Program-made: the position numbers and the translations under genes | In this document: positions 32,545 through 42,617 of the stretch, in pieces | Position numbering within the stretch: position 1 is the first letter of the stretch | Layout of the letters: each line of letters opens with the position of its first letter | Source: Schistocephalus solidus | Lineage: Eukaryota > Platyhelminthes > Cestoda > Diphyllobothriidea > Diphyllobothriidae | Direction: 5' to 3' | NCBI GenBank assembly: GCA_017591395.1 | Contig: WEDG01000380.1 | Span: 1 to 64,000 of the forward strand | DNA: 64,000 nt | Notes under the pieces: model-generated | What the model was told of the DNA's origin: nothing | What the model saw: only the letters and a program-made list of their open reading frames with translations | Database searches by the model: none

Positions 32545-32757
32545 GATTGTGGTAGAGTGATGGGCATGTGCTGGTGGAGGTAGTGTATGTTGGTCTCTAT
32601 ACCGGGTACAGGTGAGGGAGTGGAACAGACAGTTAGGTAGCTGCAGCGCAAGTCTTTCCTCACTATAATCCAGTGAAAGTCATCATCCCTGCACCATCCT
32701 GCTGTGGTGTATACGGCGGACATCGTTGGATTACGACGATCGAACTGACATAGTGTG
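32545..32757 (+). repeat. 3'UTR-only ZF-LINE copy nested in antisense
   Basis: The plus strand reads the last 200 bases of the family 3'UTR (GCTGCAGCGCAAGTC... GACGATCGAACTGACATAG). It sits exactly between the finger array of copy 2 and that copy's own 3'UTR, both on the minus strand, so a severely 5'-truncated copy inserted here afterwards. Confidence 0.6.
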
Positions 32758-33640
32758 TTGATGTGGCCTAGCTTACGGTTATAGTGGAGGCGCGTGTGGC
32801 CTGATAGGCCAATACGGTGTGTGAATGTCCCTGGGCAGTGCAGACAGTTGGGTCGGGTGCGGCGGATGTGTGCTCGTGCTCCTGGTGTTGGTTCCCCAGT
32901 TTCTGTGCGATAGATTCGCAAGTGATCGTCTAGGCCGATGCGCGAGGTGCATGTGGGGTTACAGTGGGGGCAGGGTAGGTGGGGATTGTGCTGCTGGTAC
33001 TGGTGGGCACGCTCATGGTAGGGTTTGCAAGATGTGTTAGGTGTGTCAACATCGTGATGTACTCCGCTGTCGTGGGTGCGCACATGACCGATTAGGCCCA
33101 TGCGATGAGTGAATGCGTGAAGGCAGTGGTGGCGGTGATATCTGCTGTGTGTTGGTGCTCCAGGTACTGTTTCACCAATCTCGGTGCGATGGATTCGCAA
33201 GGGACCGACCGGGCCGATGCATGAGGTGAAAGTGCGATCGCAATGAGGACCGGTTAGGGCCGAATCCTCGTCACTGATCATGGAGACGATATTGGTGGTG
33301 GTGGCGGTGGTGGCGGCAGCGGTGGTGGCGGTGGTGGCGGCAGCGGTGGTGGTAGTGGTGGCGGTGGTATCATGCGGCGGTTAGTTGGATGTGGTTCTTT
33401 CGGTGGTGTGACTGTGGGGAGTGATGGGGTTCGTCTTGGGGTCGGAAGCAGGGTTGGCCAAGGAGATGTTCCCTGAGGCAGAAGTTGAGGTTACCGGATT
33501 TTTGTTGCATTGCGTCCGGAGGTGTCCGATCAGGCCGACTCACGTGCGGAAGGTGCATGGGCAGTGTGGGCATGTTGGGAGGGCTTGGGCATTGATAGTG
33601 TTCGTCTGAGGTTCTGGTGAAATTCGGGAAGCTTTTTCGG
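32745..33640 (-). pseudogene. ZF-LINE C2H2 zinc-finger array (copy 2)
   Basis: The minus strand encodes finger 1 (CPHCPCTFRT near 33550), a Thr/Ala-rich linker made from GCC/ACC-type triplets (33291-33366), finger 2 (degenerate, GPHCDRTFTSCIGPVGPLRI), finger 3 (CLHAFTHRMGLIGHVRTH), a second linker, finger 4 (CPHCNPTCTSRIGLDDHLRI) and finger 5 (CLHCPGTFTHRIGLSGHTRL). Inter-finger linkers use HRTE-TGE-x-VPGAP rather than the classical TGEKP alone. The array runs for about 248 open codons (33281-32535). The function is unknown; nucleic-acid binding by an ORF2 tail is an inference. Confidence 0.7.
33291..33366 (-). repeat. Triplet minisatellite coding the Thr/Ala linker
   Basis: Plus-strand GGT/GGC/AGC triplets (GGTGGCGGTGGTGGCGGCAG repeated) correspond on the minus strand to ACC/GCC codons of the linker between fingers 1 and 2. 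Copies 1 and 3 have ACC repeats in the same place (1675-1697 and 39427-39443), so linker length varies by triplet slippage. Confidence 0.65.
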
Positions 33641-35962
33641 ACTTGGCGGTGGCGGTGATCCAGTTGGCTTCATATATTGTTGCTCCTGTCTTTACTGTCC
33701 TCCTCCAGGCCAGTCGGTTCTGGACGAGACCCTTCCAGTTGGCCGGATGGATCTGCAGTTCCTTTAAGAAATTTGTCAGAGTGTCCTTATAGCGTCGTAT
33801 TTTACGCCCTGTCAACGAGTACCCGTGGCGAGATGTCCATATGAGAGTCGTTTGGGGAGTCTCTCTTCGTCTATCCTCACGTGGTGGCCGCTCCAGCGCA
33901 GTTGCAAAGCATGCATGCTGAGGAGGCCTATTCATTCCAACACTTCTGGGTCCGGGATCCTGTCTTGCCATCTTAACTTCAGTATTCTGCGGAGACAGCT
34001 GAAATGGAAGTGGTTAAGCTTCCACGCATGCTTTTGGTAGACCGTTCAGGTCTCCGCTCCATACAGCAGCGTCGGCTAGATGACAACTTTGTGCATCTTG
34101 CGCTTAGTACTGAGGCGGAGACTGTCGATTCCAGACGATATTCTGCATGCGTTTGAAGGCTTGACTGGTTTTGGTGATCTGGGGAGCGACCTCATCATCG
34201 ATTTTGGTGCTTAGGGAAAGGTTGCTGCCCAAATAGGTGGTGTCCACGGCTTCCAGTTGAGCACCATTCACATTGATCGTAGGTGCATTTTAGATGGCAT
34301 TGGGCGGCGGCTGGCGCATTACCAACGTTTTGGCCCCGTTGAAGTTGCCGCAAGTGACAGCGAAGAGGTCCATGCTCCTTTGCCTGTCCCCTTCTGTCGT
34401 TGCGAGAGCGCAGTTGTCAGCGACGACAAGTGCATGGATGGTGGCTGTGGATACACGCGATTGGGAATGCATCGGTTGTTGATTGAGAAGTCGGCCATCC
34501 ATCCGCTGGGCGATGCGAATCCCAGGGCGTTCGTCATGGTATGAATCCATTAGCAGGGCAGAAACATGAGACTGAAGAGGTTAGGCGCGAGGAAGTGGCC
34601 CTGATTCACTCTGTTGGTCACTGTGAAGGCCTCTGAGACCGTTTCGTTGTCCATGGAGCTGGCACACCATGGGAGTGAACCGCTCGGGACAGCCCAATTT
34701 CTGCTTAATCTTCCACAGTCTTCCGCAATTCAACTTGTTGAAGACATTCGTCAGGTCCACAAAGGTTGAATGGAGGTAAATCCACATCTTCTGACATTCC
34801 TCCTGCAACTGGCGCATGGCAAAGATCATATCGGTGGTGACGCGACGACGACGAAAACCGCACTTACTTTCCAGAAGGTGTTCCTGTTCCAGGTGGTTGT
34901 TGAGGGGATTGAGGAGAACACGGGCAAAGATTTTCTCGGCGATGTTTAGCAGCAAAATTTCTCGGTGGTTGTCGCAGAGTTGGCGTTTCCCCTTCTTCTT
35001 GTAGAGATGGACGATTGTGGTGTCCTTGAAATTCTGAGGGACCTGTCCTTGGCGTCACATCTCCTGGAAGAGCGCGGGGAGCTGATTCATCAGTTTGGGT
35101 CCACCATGCTTGTTAATCCCATCAGAGATCGCGTCTGATCCGGGTGCTTTCCCGCTGGAGAGCTGCTGCGGGGCCCTGATGGTTTGATGGAGAGAGGGCA
35201 GAAGATTGAGGTCGATGTTGGTCTCCACTTGAGGCAGTCAGTTGATGGCAGCATCGAAGATCGGGGAGGGCTGGTTGAGAACGCTTCTTAAGTGCTCGGC
35301 CCAGCTATTCAGAATTTGCGCCTTCTCAGTGAGTAGGGTAGTTCAATCAGCACTGAGAAGAGGGGTGGTTCCTTTGACGGGAGGACCGTAGATAGCCTTA
35401 ATGGCGGCGAAGAAGTCCTTACATTCGTTGCGGTCCGCTTATTCTTGGATATCCTCCGCCTTGCGAGCTATCCCTGTATCCAGCATTTCTCGCAGCAACT
35501 TCGGCAGAAAACTTCCTTGTTTGCATCGGCAAGGTGATCAACGTAGGCTTTGTGCGACTGGTTCTTCTCAGCGAACAGATTGTTGATGGCTGCGTCGTTC
35601 TAATTGCAACAGTCTTGGTGTTGATGACGTGCGTGGCCGAGGACATCCAGGGCGGTGAATTGGTCCTCCACGGAGGCGTCCTCGTCGGCGACTGGAAAGT
35701 TGGCTAGCTGGTGAGTCAGTTCATTGCCAAAATTGAGATTTTGAGTAGGCACATTCAACAAAATAGTATTAAACTTAGCCGGTGGTCGCTTACCTTGAGG
35801 TCTCCTGAATGGCTGTAGGCGAAGCCTCACTTTGGGGATGACGAGGTGATTATCGGTCCAACTGTCGGCACCCGGGATCACCTTTGTTACAAGCATGTCC
35901 TGCTGGTCTCGCCTCTGGACGAGGTTTATTCCCTGACGTTTCAAATGCATACAAAATTCCAT
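33640..35962 (-). pseudogene. ZF-LINE ORF2: EN C-terminus, linker, RT
   Basis: The minus strand starts with the EN end (RDQQDMLVTKVIPGADSW, then WTDNHLVIPKVRLRLQ, where TDH replaces SDH). RT includes LLNIAEKIFARVLLNPLNNH, CGFRRRRVTTDMIFAMRQLQ and STFVDLTNVFNKLN (34955-34700). The catalytic strand is altered to LVVADNCAL (near 34410-34440), where related copies of the family have F-A-D-D-C. The post-RT region follows down to [21 protein letters not shown] sequence (about 33990-33930) and the R-L-P-K-R segment. Many stops and frameshifts. The protein family is the APE-type non-LTR 'endonuclease-reverse transcriptase'; the exact clade cannot be fixed without alignment. Confidence 0.7.
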
Positions 35963-36108
35963 CGTCGGAGGTGAGTATCGTACCGCATCCCACAGTATTT
36001 ATAGGGGTTTTAAATGACCGCCACTCCATATAAATACTGTGAGACGTGGTATGATACTCACCTCCAACGATGGAAGCTTGTATGCTTTTGAAAAGTCAGG
36101 ACAGTACA
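35922..36108. repeat. Inverted repeat with TATA-like starts
   Basis: The left arm is 35922-36003 (minus-reading) and the right arm is 36029-36108 (plus-reading), separated by 25 bases. Both arms begin TATAAATACTGTG and share ACTCACCTCC plus a CGATGGAA block, with roughly 85 percent identity by eye over about 80 bases. Each arm leads outward into a ZF-LINE copy. A third copy of the arm lies at 43584-43690 (plus) and a partial one at 46085-46138 (minus), so the arm is a dispersed repeat of its own. Confidence 0.65.
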
Positions 36109-36744
36109 CCTATAATCCCTGAGATCGACTTTTTTTCTTATTTATGTCCGGGAATGGGGTGTAGGGGTACAACATAGGGGTGGCACCACACTGATAGCAT
36201 TTGGTCACCCCATTTGTCTCGTACAGGTGGTGAATCCTCCTGTGGCCGCCTCTAACTGGTACCCAACTCTCACCTGGGGCTCCTCGAAGTTGGGTTCTTC
36301 CCAGCGGCCACAACCCGTGCAACCATCACGACCAGCGGGCTAAACCAGGTGAGGGTCGCCGGTGTTGTGTGTGCCTCCACACCCGGTATGTTTGACTCCC
36401 GAACTTCCCACCTCCCCTCTCTCAAAAAGTCCTACGGTGGGGGCGACAGTAACTCCGTAGGCGGCCAAGGCTAACTCGGGTCGTTCTCCAACTAAAACAA
36501 AACCGTGAACCTTAGTGGAGTTCGGAAGCCGCCTGGGATGTCCGAGCGGCCCTATTTAGGGAGAGCACTGCTTGCCTACTCACGGAGGAAGGGGCTAGAA
36601 AAAATGCCCTAAACAAATGCTGGTTATCACGTCTTCTGCAGCCGGCCGCGGCTCGCAGATCGCAAAATAGTGGGATCGTAAAACTCAAACAAAAAACAAT
36701 ACCCCCGATCCAATCCCCCTCGCCATAACCTCCAGGCTGCTCGG
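36109..36744 (+). other. ZF-LINE 5' region
   Basis: A moderately GC-rich stretch between the inverted repeat and the endonuclease frame. No protein domain was seen. It begins with CCCTGAGATCGACTTTTT and CTTATTTATGTCC, also present after the third copy of the arm near 43650-43680. It may act as 5'UTR and promoter of the LINE. Confidence 0.4.
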
Positions 36745-37829
36745 GTGAGTCCACTCACCCTTTAGACAATCCTAAGAGCGACCGGCCGGAACGGAGGACG
36801 GCGCTAGTCGCTCGGGAACTGGCGCGCTACAATGTGGACATTGCTGCTCTCAGTGAGACCCGATTCTCTGATCAGGGTCAGCTGGAGGAGGTGGGTGCCG
36901 GCTACACCTTCTTCTGGAGCGGCCGGCCAAAGGTAGAGCGACGCAACGCTGGTGTTTCCTTTGCCATCCGGAACGACATCGTGGGACGTCTGCCCTGTCT
37001 GCCGCAGGGTATCAATGATCGCCTGATGAGGCTCCGCCTGTCTCTTCGGGGAAACCAGTTCGCCACCATCATCAGCGCCTACGCTCCCCCAATGACGAGC
37101 TCTGATGCGGCGAAGGACAAATTCTACGAGGACAAGCACGCCCTGCTGGCGACTGTGTCGAAGGTGGACAAGCTAATTGTCCTTGGTGACTTCAATGCCC
37201 ACGTCGGGACGGACCACGCTGCCTGGCAGGGAGTGCTGGGTCCCCACGGTCTCGGTAGCTGTAACGATAACGGCCTCCTTCTTCTGCAACCCTGTGCGGA
37301 ACACCGTATCCTGCTGACCAACACCTTCTTCTGCCTTCAGACGCGGGAGAAGGCCACGTAGATGCACCCTCGGTCGCGGTGCTGGCATCTGCTGGACTGC
37401 GTTCTCGTCCAGAGGCAAGATCGACAGGACGTGCTGGTAACCAAGGCGACCCGCGATGCCAATGGTAGGACAGATCACCGCCTCGTCATCTCCCAGATGA
37501 GGCTCAGACTGCAACTCCGACGAAGGCTCCAATGTAAGAGGCCGCCAGGTAAGTTAAATACTCTTTTGTTAAATTTGCCTGCTCACTGTTTTGATTTCAG
37601 CAACCAAATAACCGAGAAACTGGAGGACCTGCATGCTCCAGCTGATAATGCTACTGTGGAGACACGATGTTGTCAACTGCAAAATGTCATCCAGTTCACC
37701 ACCCTCGAAATCCTCGAACGCGCACGCCGTCAACACCAGAACTGGTTTGACGACAATGACGCCGACATCAGCAAGCTTACTCGCGGAGAAGAATGGACTA
37801 CACAAAGCCTACATGGACCTTCGGACTGA
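36745..37829 (+). pseudogene. ZF-LINE APE-type endonuclease and linker
   Basis: The frame runs through [20 protein letters not shown] (about 36780), [20 protein letters not shown] with the catalytic Glu in SETR (36849), [38 protein letters not shown], and [10 protein letters not shown] (about 37170). It stops at 37361 and continues one frame over as RCWHLLDCVLVQRQDRQDVL and NGRTDHRLVISQMRLRLQL, where TDH stands in the catalytic SDH position. The linker (KRPPGKLNTLLLNLPAHCFD) follows. The endonuclease would nick the target DNA. Besides one frameshift its motifs are well kept. Confidence 0.75.
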
Positions 37830-38858
37830 CGCCACCAAAGCAGCCTTCTTCAGATGCCGGCGCCTTGTACAGCAACGGCTGCGGGAGATGCAGGATGCCT
37901 GGATGATCCGAAAGGCTGATGAAATCCAGGGGTATGCGGACCGCAATGAAATGAAAAACTTTTTCAAAGCCATCAAGGCCATCTACGGCCCATGTATCAA
38001 GGGGACCGCATCGCTGCTCAGCTCTGACGGCACAACACTGCTGACAGAGAAATCGCAAATTCTGCAGCGCTGGGCCGAGCACTTCAGAAGTGTCCTTAAT
38101 TGCTCATCAGCCATCTCCGATGCTGCCATTGACTGGCTGCCGCAAGTGGACATGAACAATGACCAAGATTTGCTGCCTTCCCTACCAGAAACCATCCGGG
38201 TCGTGTAGCAGATTTCCAGCGGTAAATCAATGGGATCCGACGCAATTCCACTGGAAGTATATAATCACGGTGGGCTTCGGCTGATGGCAGAACACACAAC
38301 ACTCTTCCAGGAGATGTGGCGCCAAGGAAAATTTTATCAGGATTTCAAAGACGCGACCATCATCCTTCTCTACAAACGGAAATGGAACCGGAAACTCTGT
38401 GATAATCACAGAGGCATCTCGTTGCTCAACATCGCCGGGAAGCTATTCGCCCGTTTCCTTCTCCATCGTCTGAACGGTCACCTAGAACAGGGCCTGCTCC
38501 CGGAAAGCCAAATTGGCTTTCGTCGACACCGCGCAACAACCGATATGATTTTTGCCACCTGCCAGCTACAAGAGAAGTGCCAGGAGATGCGAACTCACCT
38601 ATACACTACCTTTTTGGATCTAATGAAGCCTTTGACACGGTGAATCGCGATGGACTGTGGAAAGTCATGCAGAAATTTGGCTATCATGAGTGGTTCACGC
38701 ACATGGTGCGTCAGCTTCCTGACGGGATGACGGCGCGCGTCACTGACAACGGGACGGTATCCGAAGCATTCGCAGTGACCAACAGAGTTAAGCAGGGCTG
38801 CGTATTGGCTCCCACCATGTTCAGTCTCATTATCTTGGCTATGCTGATAGACACCTAA
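37750..38858 (+). pseudogene. ZF-LINE reverse transcriptase, palm catalytic strand deleted
   Basis: The linker has LVQQRLREMQDAWMIRKADE (37864) and MKNFFKAIKAIYGPCIKGTA. RT begins SSGKSMGSDAIPLEVYNHGG (38215), LYKRKWNRKLCDNHRGISLL (about 38370), and FRRHRATTDMIFATCQLQEK (38517). Motif A is split by a frameshift (DLMK / EAFDTVNRDGLW near 38620-38660). Motif B is NRVKQGCVLAPTMFSLI (about 38779-38830). The frame then stops at 38858, and a deletion removes the F-A-D-D strand and the following 200 or so residues, so the sequence resumes at LPKRPFYGDVSTGDRRQGGQ (about 38900). Confidence 0.75.
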
Positions 38859-38874
38859 CGTGATGAGCAGCCTG

Positions 38875-39992
38875 GTATCCGCATCGCCTACAGAACTGAC
38901 GGGCTACCCAAACGACCTTTCTACGGAGATGTCTCTACGGGTGATCGCCGGCAGGGAGGTCAAAAATGACGCTACAAAAACACTTTGAAGAAATGGCTGA
39001 AGCAACTGCAAATCAACCCGGCAACCTGGAAGGACCTCGCCCAGGGTAGACCGGCATGAATAAGATCCGTTAAGACTGGTTCGGCAATCTATGAGGCCAA
39101 CCGGATCGCCACCGCCAAGGCCAAAAGAGCGGCACGAAAGTCACCAGCGCCCCGAACCAACATCGTTGATGCCCAGGCCCTGCCAAAATGACCGCGCTGT
39201 CAACGCATCTTCCACGCGAGAATCAGCCTGGTTGGACATCTTCTGACGCAATGCACCAACAATCCAACAATTCCAATTTCTACGTCAAATTCTGCCAACC
39301 CTCCTTCAACTCCCCCACCCTCACTCCTGGCATCAATTCCATTACTCCCACCATCATAGAGACCACATCCATCTACTCATCGCCTGTTACCCCCACCACC
39401 GCAACCACCACCGCCTTCGCCTTCACTACCACCACCACCACCATCAGCGATGGGGAATCTCTCCTACGCTGTACTCAATGCGACTGCACATTCACCTCAC
39501 GCCTCGGCCTGGTCGGTCACTTGCGAATACATCGTACAGAAACCGGTGAGCCAGTGCCTGGAGCACCATCAAACAGCAGAGATCGTCGCCTCCACTGCCC
39601 TCACTGTCCTCGCTCATTCACTCATCGCATGGGCCTATTCAGTCACATGCGAAATCCATGACAGCAGAATTCACCGCAATGCCGACAACACCGATACATC
39701 ATGCACACCCTCGGCTCCTGCCATAATTTCCGCCACTGCCACCCCCACTACCATGAATGACGTCTCCCCAGCCTCTACCAATTTCTCCGGCCTACAATGC
39801 ACCCGCAACTTCAACTCACGCATCGGCCTGGTCGGTCACCTGTGAATCCATCGCACGGAGGCTGGTGAACCAGTGCCTGGGGCTCCAACATACAGTCACC
39901 GCGCCCGCCTCCACTGCCCTCACTTCTCCCGCACATTTACACACCGCATGGGCCTATTAGGACATATGCGCCTCCACGACAACCTGCGGTAA
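38875..39992 (+). pseudogene. ZF-LINE ORF2 C-terminus with zinc-finger array (copy 3)
   Basis: After LKQLQINPATWKDLAQGRPA comes finger 1, whose first Cys codon is TGA (39189-39191). The Thr/Ser/Pro-rich linker (YSSPVTPTTATTTAFAFTTT) follows, then finger 2 (CTQCDCTFTSRLGLVGHLRI, about 39469), finger 3 (CPHCPRSFTHRMGLFSHMR, about 39597), a second linker with 'NADNTDTSCTPSAPAI', finger 4 (LQCTRNFNSRIGLVGHL, about 39795) and finger 5 (HFSRTFTHRMGLLGHMRLHD, about 39918). The end HDNLR-stop (TAA 39990-39992) is identical to copy 1. Finger pairs alternate 'S/T-S-R-I-G-L-V' and 'T-H-R-M-G-L' helices, so the pair is the repeated unit. Confidence 0.75.
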
Positions 39993-40865
39993 ACCACCGG
40001 AGGCTAAGCCACATCAGCACACACCATCTACAATAATACATAGACAACACCCTCACAATCATCATAATGTACCTGGTAAAATCATGGTTTCCTAGAAACC
40101 GTGGCTTGGAAGGCTATCAATCTGACGCTTACACCAGACCACGCCGTCAGCCCAGTGTTTGTGCTGTGTGTGTCATGTGGCTGACCAGTGGACTGGGAGT
40201 CAGACGGCGATGGCTCCTCCATATCCCCTGAGTAAGTAAATCCTTGTGTGTGCATTATGGGAGCCAATCGTGCTGTGGCACGCGAAGACGGGTACGTCGA
40301 CCCGTCAGCCAATGCGTCCACTCCCACCTCAGACAACTGACTGGCTCGGATGGTGGTCTAATTGTGGGTTAGGGGGAGATAATGAGGTCAACAGCTCAGC
40401 GCATTTTCCTCACTGTAAACAATCTGACACGCTTGAAACTATCCCGGTGCGCTAAAAGCCGTGGCTTGGAAGGTTGCCAACTGACGTTATAACTCGGACC
40501 GCGTGGTCAGCCCAATGTGTGTTTTGTGTGGAGTGGCTGACTGGCGGACTGAGAGTCAGGCTGCAATGGCTCCTTCTTAATGTGGCCATTATGGCACTCC
40601 CACTCCGTGGGATCCGATCCAGGTGTGGTGGTACACCCAGAGGCGGCTCCGGCCGTGCCAACCACCTGCGCCCTCTCCCATCTCCGGTCTTCTTGATTCT
40701 GTCTTAACACCGGGCTCAGTTGGGGGAGGAGGAGAGAGTGTGGTAGGTGCAGCGCAAGGCTACTATCACTTAAAACTAATTCACGCGCAAGTCACCGTCC
40801 CTGCACCACCTGGTGCGGAGCATACGTTGGACCTCGTCGAAATCGACGGTCGAACTGTCATGTCC
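39993..40865 (+). repeat. ZF-LINE 3'UTR (copy 3)
   Basis: It matches 2177-3046 in order and length, including the tandem sub-units (starts near 40106 and 40467, about 361 bases apart). It ends with GACGGTCGAACTGTCATG. Confidence 0.7.
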
Positions 40866-41329
40866 GGGTATGCGCATCTTCGCTTCCATTAGCAATATTT
40901 TCCGGTGTGAAGCACTTGAGACAGCACGTCCTTGGTAAAATTTTGCCCTTCGTGTGTCATCTACGTACGCGCAAATCCAGGTCCTCTATGGATGCCTTGA
41001 CAACTACGTGCTTCCGAAGAGCTTGGCCTACAGGCCAACGGTGAACACAAGTCTGGCTAAATGATGGGTGACGCAACATGGCAGGTGGATGATACGGGCT
41101 CTTCTCAAGGACTGTCATCTTCGACTGCGGAAATATAACGGGGTTTTGAGCCAAGCGGTTGCAAGGTGCGCTGAACTCATTGGCGAAGATGGAACTAAAA
41201 TTCTGTGACATTTGACTAGTAGAAGAGGCAGATAATTACGGACAAAACGATATGCTGAGCTGGCGGATAAGCTTCGAAATATAAGCCACTCACCTGAGGA
41301 TGAGAACGATGTCCTAGTCGAAAATCTGC

Positions 41330-42602
41330 CCTCCAAACCGCTGACGCCTGAACAGATGAAGGTGCTGGGTCACAAAGCTTGCTTCAATACCACAGACGCC
41401 GATTCCGTTAGCCTCGTAGCCACAGTCGAATCAATTCTCAAACAAACCGGGGAATCCGCAATAGGTTACCGCCTTTGTGACGGCGCACAAATCACGCGCA
41501 ATTAGTACCAGAGCAGAGCAGGATGCTCTCAAGAGAAAGAGAGCTGACCCGAGTATTGGGATATTACCAGCGTACAAAGGACGTTCTACAGATGTCTTAG
41601 ATAAGACCGACTATATTCAGAAGGTCAATAACCGGCTGGAGGATCGACAGGTGTACCTCCGATGCGACAGCGGACCGACGCAGAAACTGGTGACGCAGCT
41701 AGACAAAACGCTTGCCAAGATGCAGACAAACAAAGTAATAAGTAAGTCGGTAAAACTGGCTGTAAAACCATCTGATGCGGCCGCAGTAAGGTTCTACGGA
41801 TTACTCAAAGTACACAAGGCCGATATTCCCCTCCGACCAGTTGTGTCATTGCGTGGCGCACGAACATTCAATCTGGCTAAATGGTTGTTCCCACAGCTGA
41901 GGGCTTTCACCTCGACGCAGCCGTAACGGTCTCTTCAGCTATTCAGTTCCTGTAACGGCTCAAGGGGATGCAACTCACCGCAGACGAGTTCATGCTGTCA
42001 TTTGATGTCACCTCTCTCTTTACTTCAATCCCGCAGGACTTGGCAGTCAAAACCGTAGGCGAATTGCTTGTGATGACGTAGGCGAGTCGGTGGAGCAAGG
42101 ACATCTTGTCCATCTCAGAAAATTCTGACTGAAGACGTACGTAACCTTCGAGGGGACCATGTACGGGCAGATCATAGGGACGCCAATGGGATCGCCGCTC
42201 TTGGGCTCCATGGCTGAGCTATTTCTCCAAATGCTTGAGACTCTGGTTTTCGCAAACTACAAGCCAACGTTTTGAACTTGATAAGTCGACGATAACTTTG
42301 TTATCCTCAAACGAGAAATGATCGCAGAATTCCACAGCATCTTAAATTCCGTCTTCTCGGACATCCAATTCACAATGGAGGCCGAAAGTAACAACCAGCT
42401 GCCATTCCTGGACAATCTTGTCCATCTAAAATCTAACGGGCACATAAAAACGATGGTGTATAGGAAGGCGACCAACACACGCCAAATCGTAAGTTACCAC
42501 AGCAAGCATCCGTTGTGCCACAAACGCAGTTGTGCACAAACTCTCTACAGAAGGGCAGAAACACATTGCAGTGAATCGGACGACAAAAGGGCAGAACGTT
42601 AA
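41330..42602 (+). pseudogene. Penelope reverse transcriptase
   Basis: Frame pieces: LTPEQMKVLGHKACFN (upstream conserved region), SIGILPAYKGRSTDVLDKTD, then FYGLLKVHKADIPLRPVVSL (the LPKVHK-type motif, about 41793-41850). DEFMLSFDVTSLFTSIPQDL is motif A (about 41980-42035), and GQIIGTPMGSPLLGSMAEL is motif B (about 42166-42225). Motif C reads stop-VDDNFVILKREM: the Tyr codon of Y-V-D-D is TAA at 42282-42284, while both aspartates remain (42288-42293). The next frame gives FTMEAESNNQLPFLDNLVHL and VYRKATNTRQIVSYHSKHP. The enzyme is telomerase-related and would prime from nicked DNA. Confidence 0.75.
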
Positions 42603-42617
42603 CTTCAGCGCCTCTTC

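Larger units (their letters stand above)
31735..36003 (-). mobile_element. ZF-LINE copy 2
   Basis: Read on the minus strand: EN C-terminus (35962), linker (35600-35000), RT (34955-34290), post-RT region (34100-33640), zinc-finger array (33640-32745), then the family 3'UTR (32530-31735). The 3'UTR is separated from the fingers by a 3'UTR-only copy in the opposite orientation at 32545-32757. ORF2 is broken into several frames. The 5' end abuts the left arm of an inverted repeat (35922-36003), beyond which another ZF-LINE runs the other way. Confidence 0.75.
36029..40865 (+). mobile_element. ZF-LINE copy 3 (most complete)
   Basis: The order is 5' region (36109-36744), endonuclease (36745-37500), linker (37500-38200), RT N-terminal two-thirds (38200-38858), a deletion removing the catalytic FADD region, then the post-RT segment and zinc-finger array (38875-39992) and the 3'UTR (39993-40865). 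It is the only copy in the window with both the 5' region and the 3' end. It lies back to back with copy 2. Confidence 0.75.

Noticed and set aside
37549..37599. Small GT-AG intron in ZF-LINE (GTAAGT...TTTCAG)
   Set aside because: The stretch reads through in frame as part of the linker (PPGKLNTLLLNLPAHCFDF), so no intron is needed.
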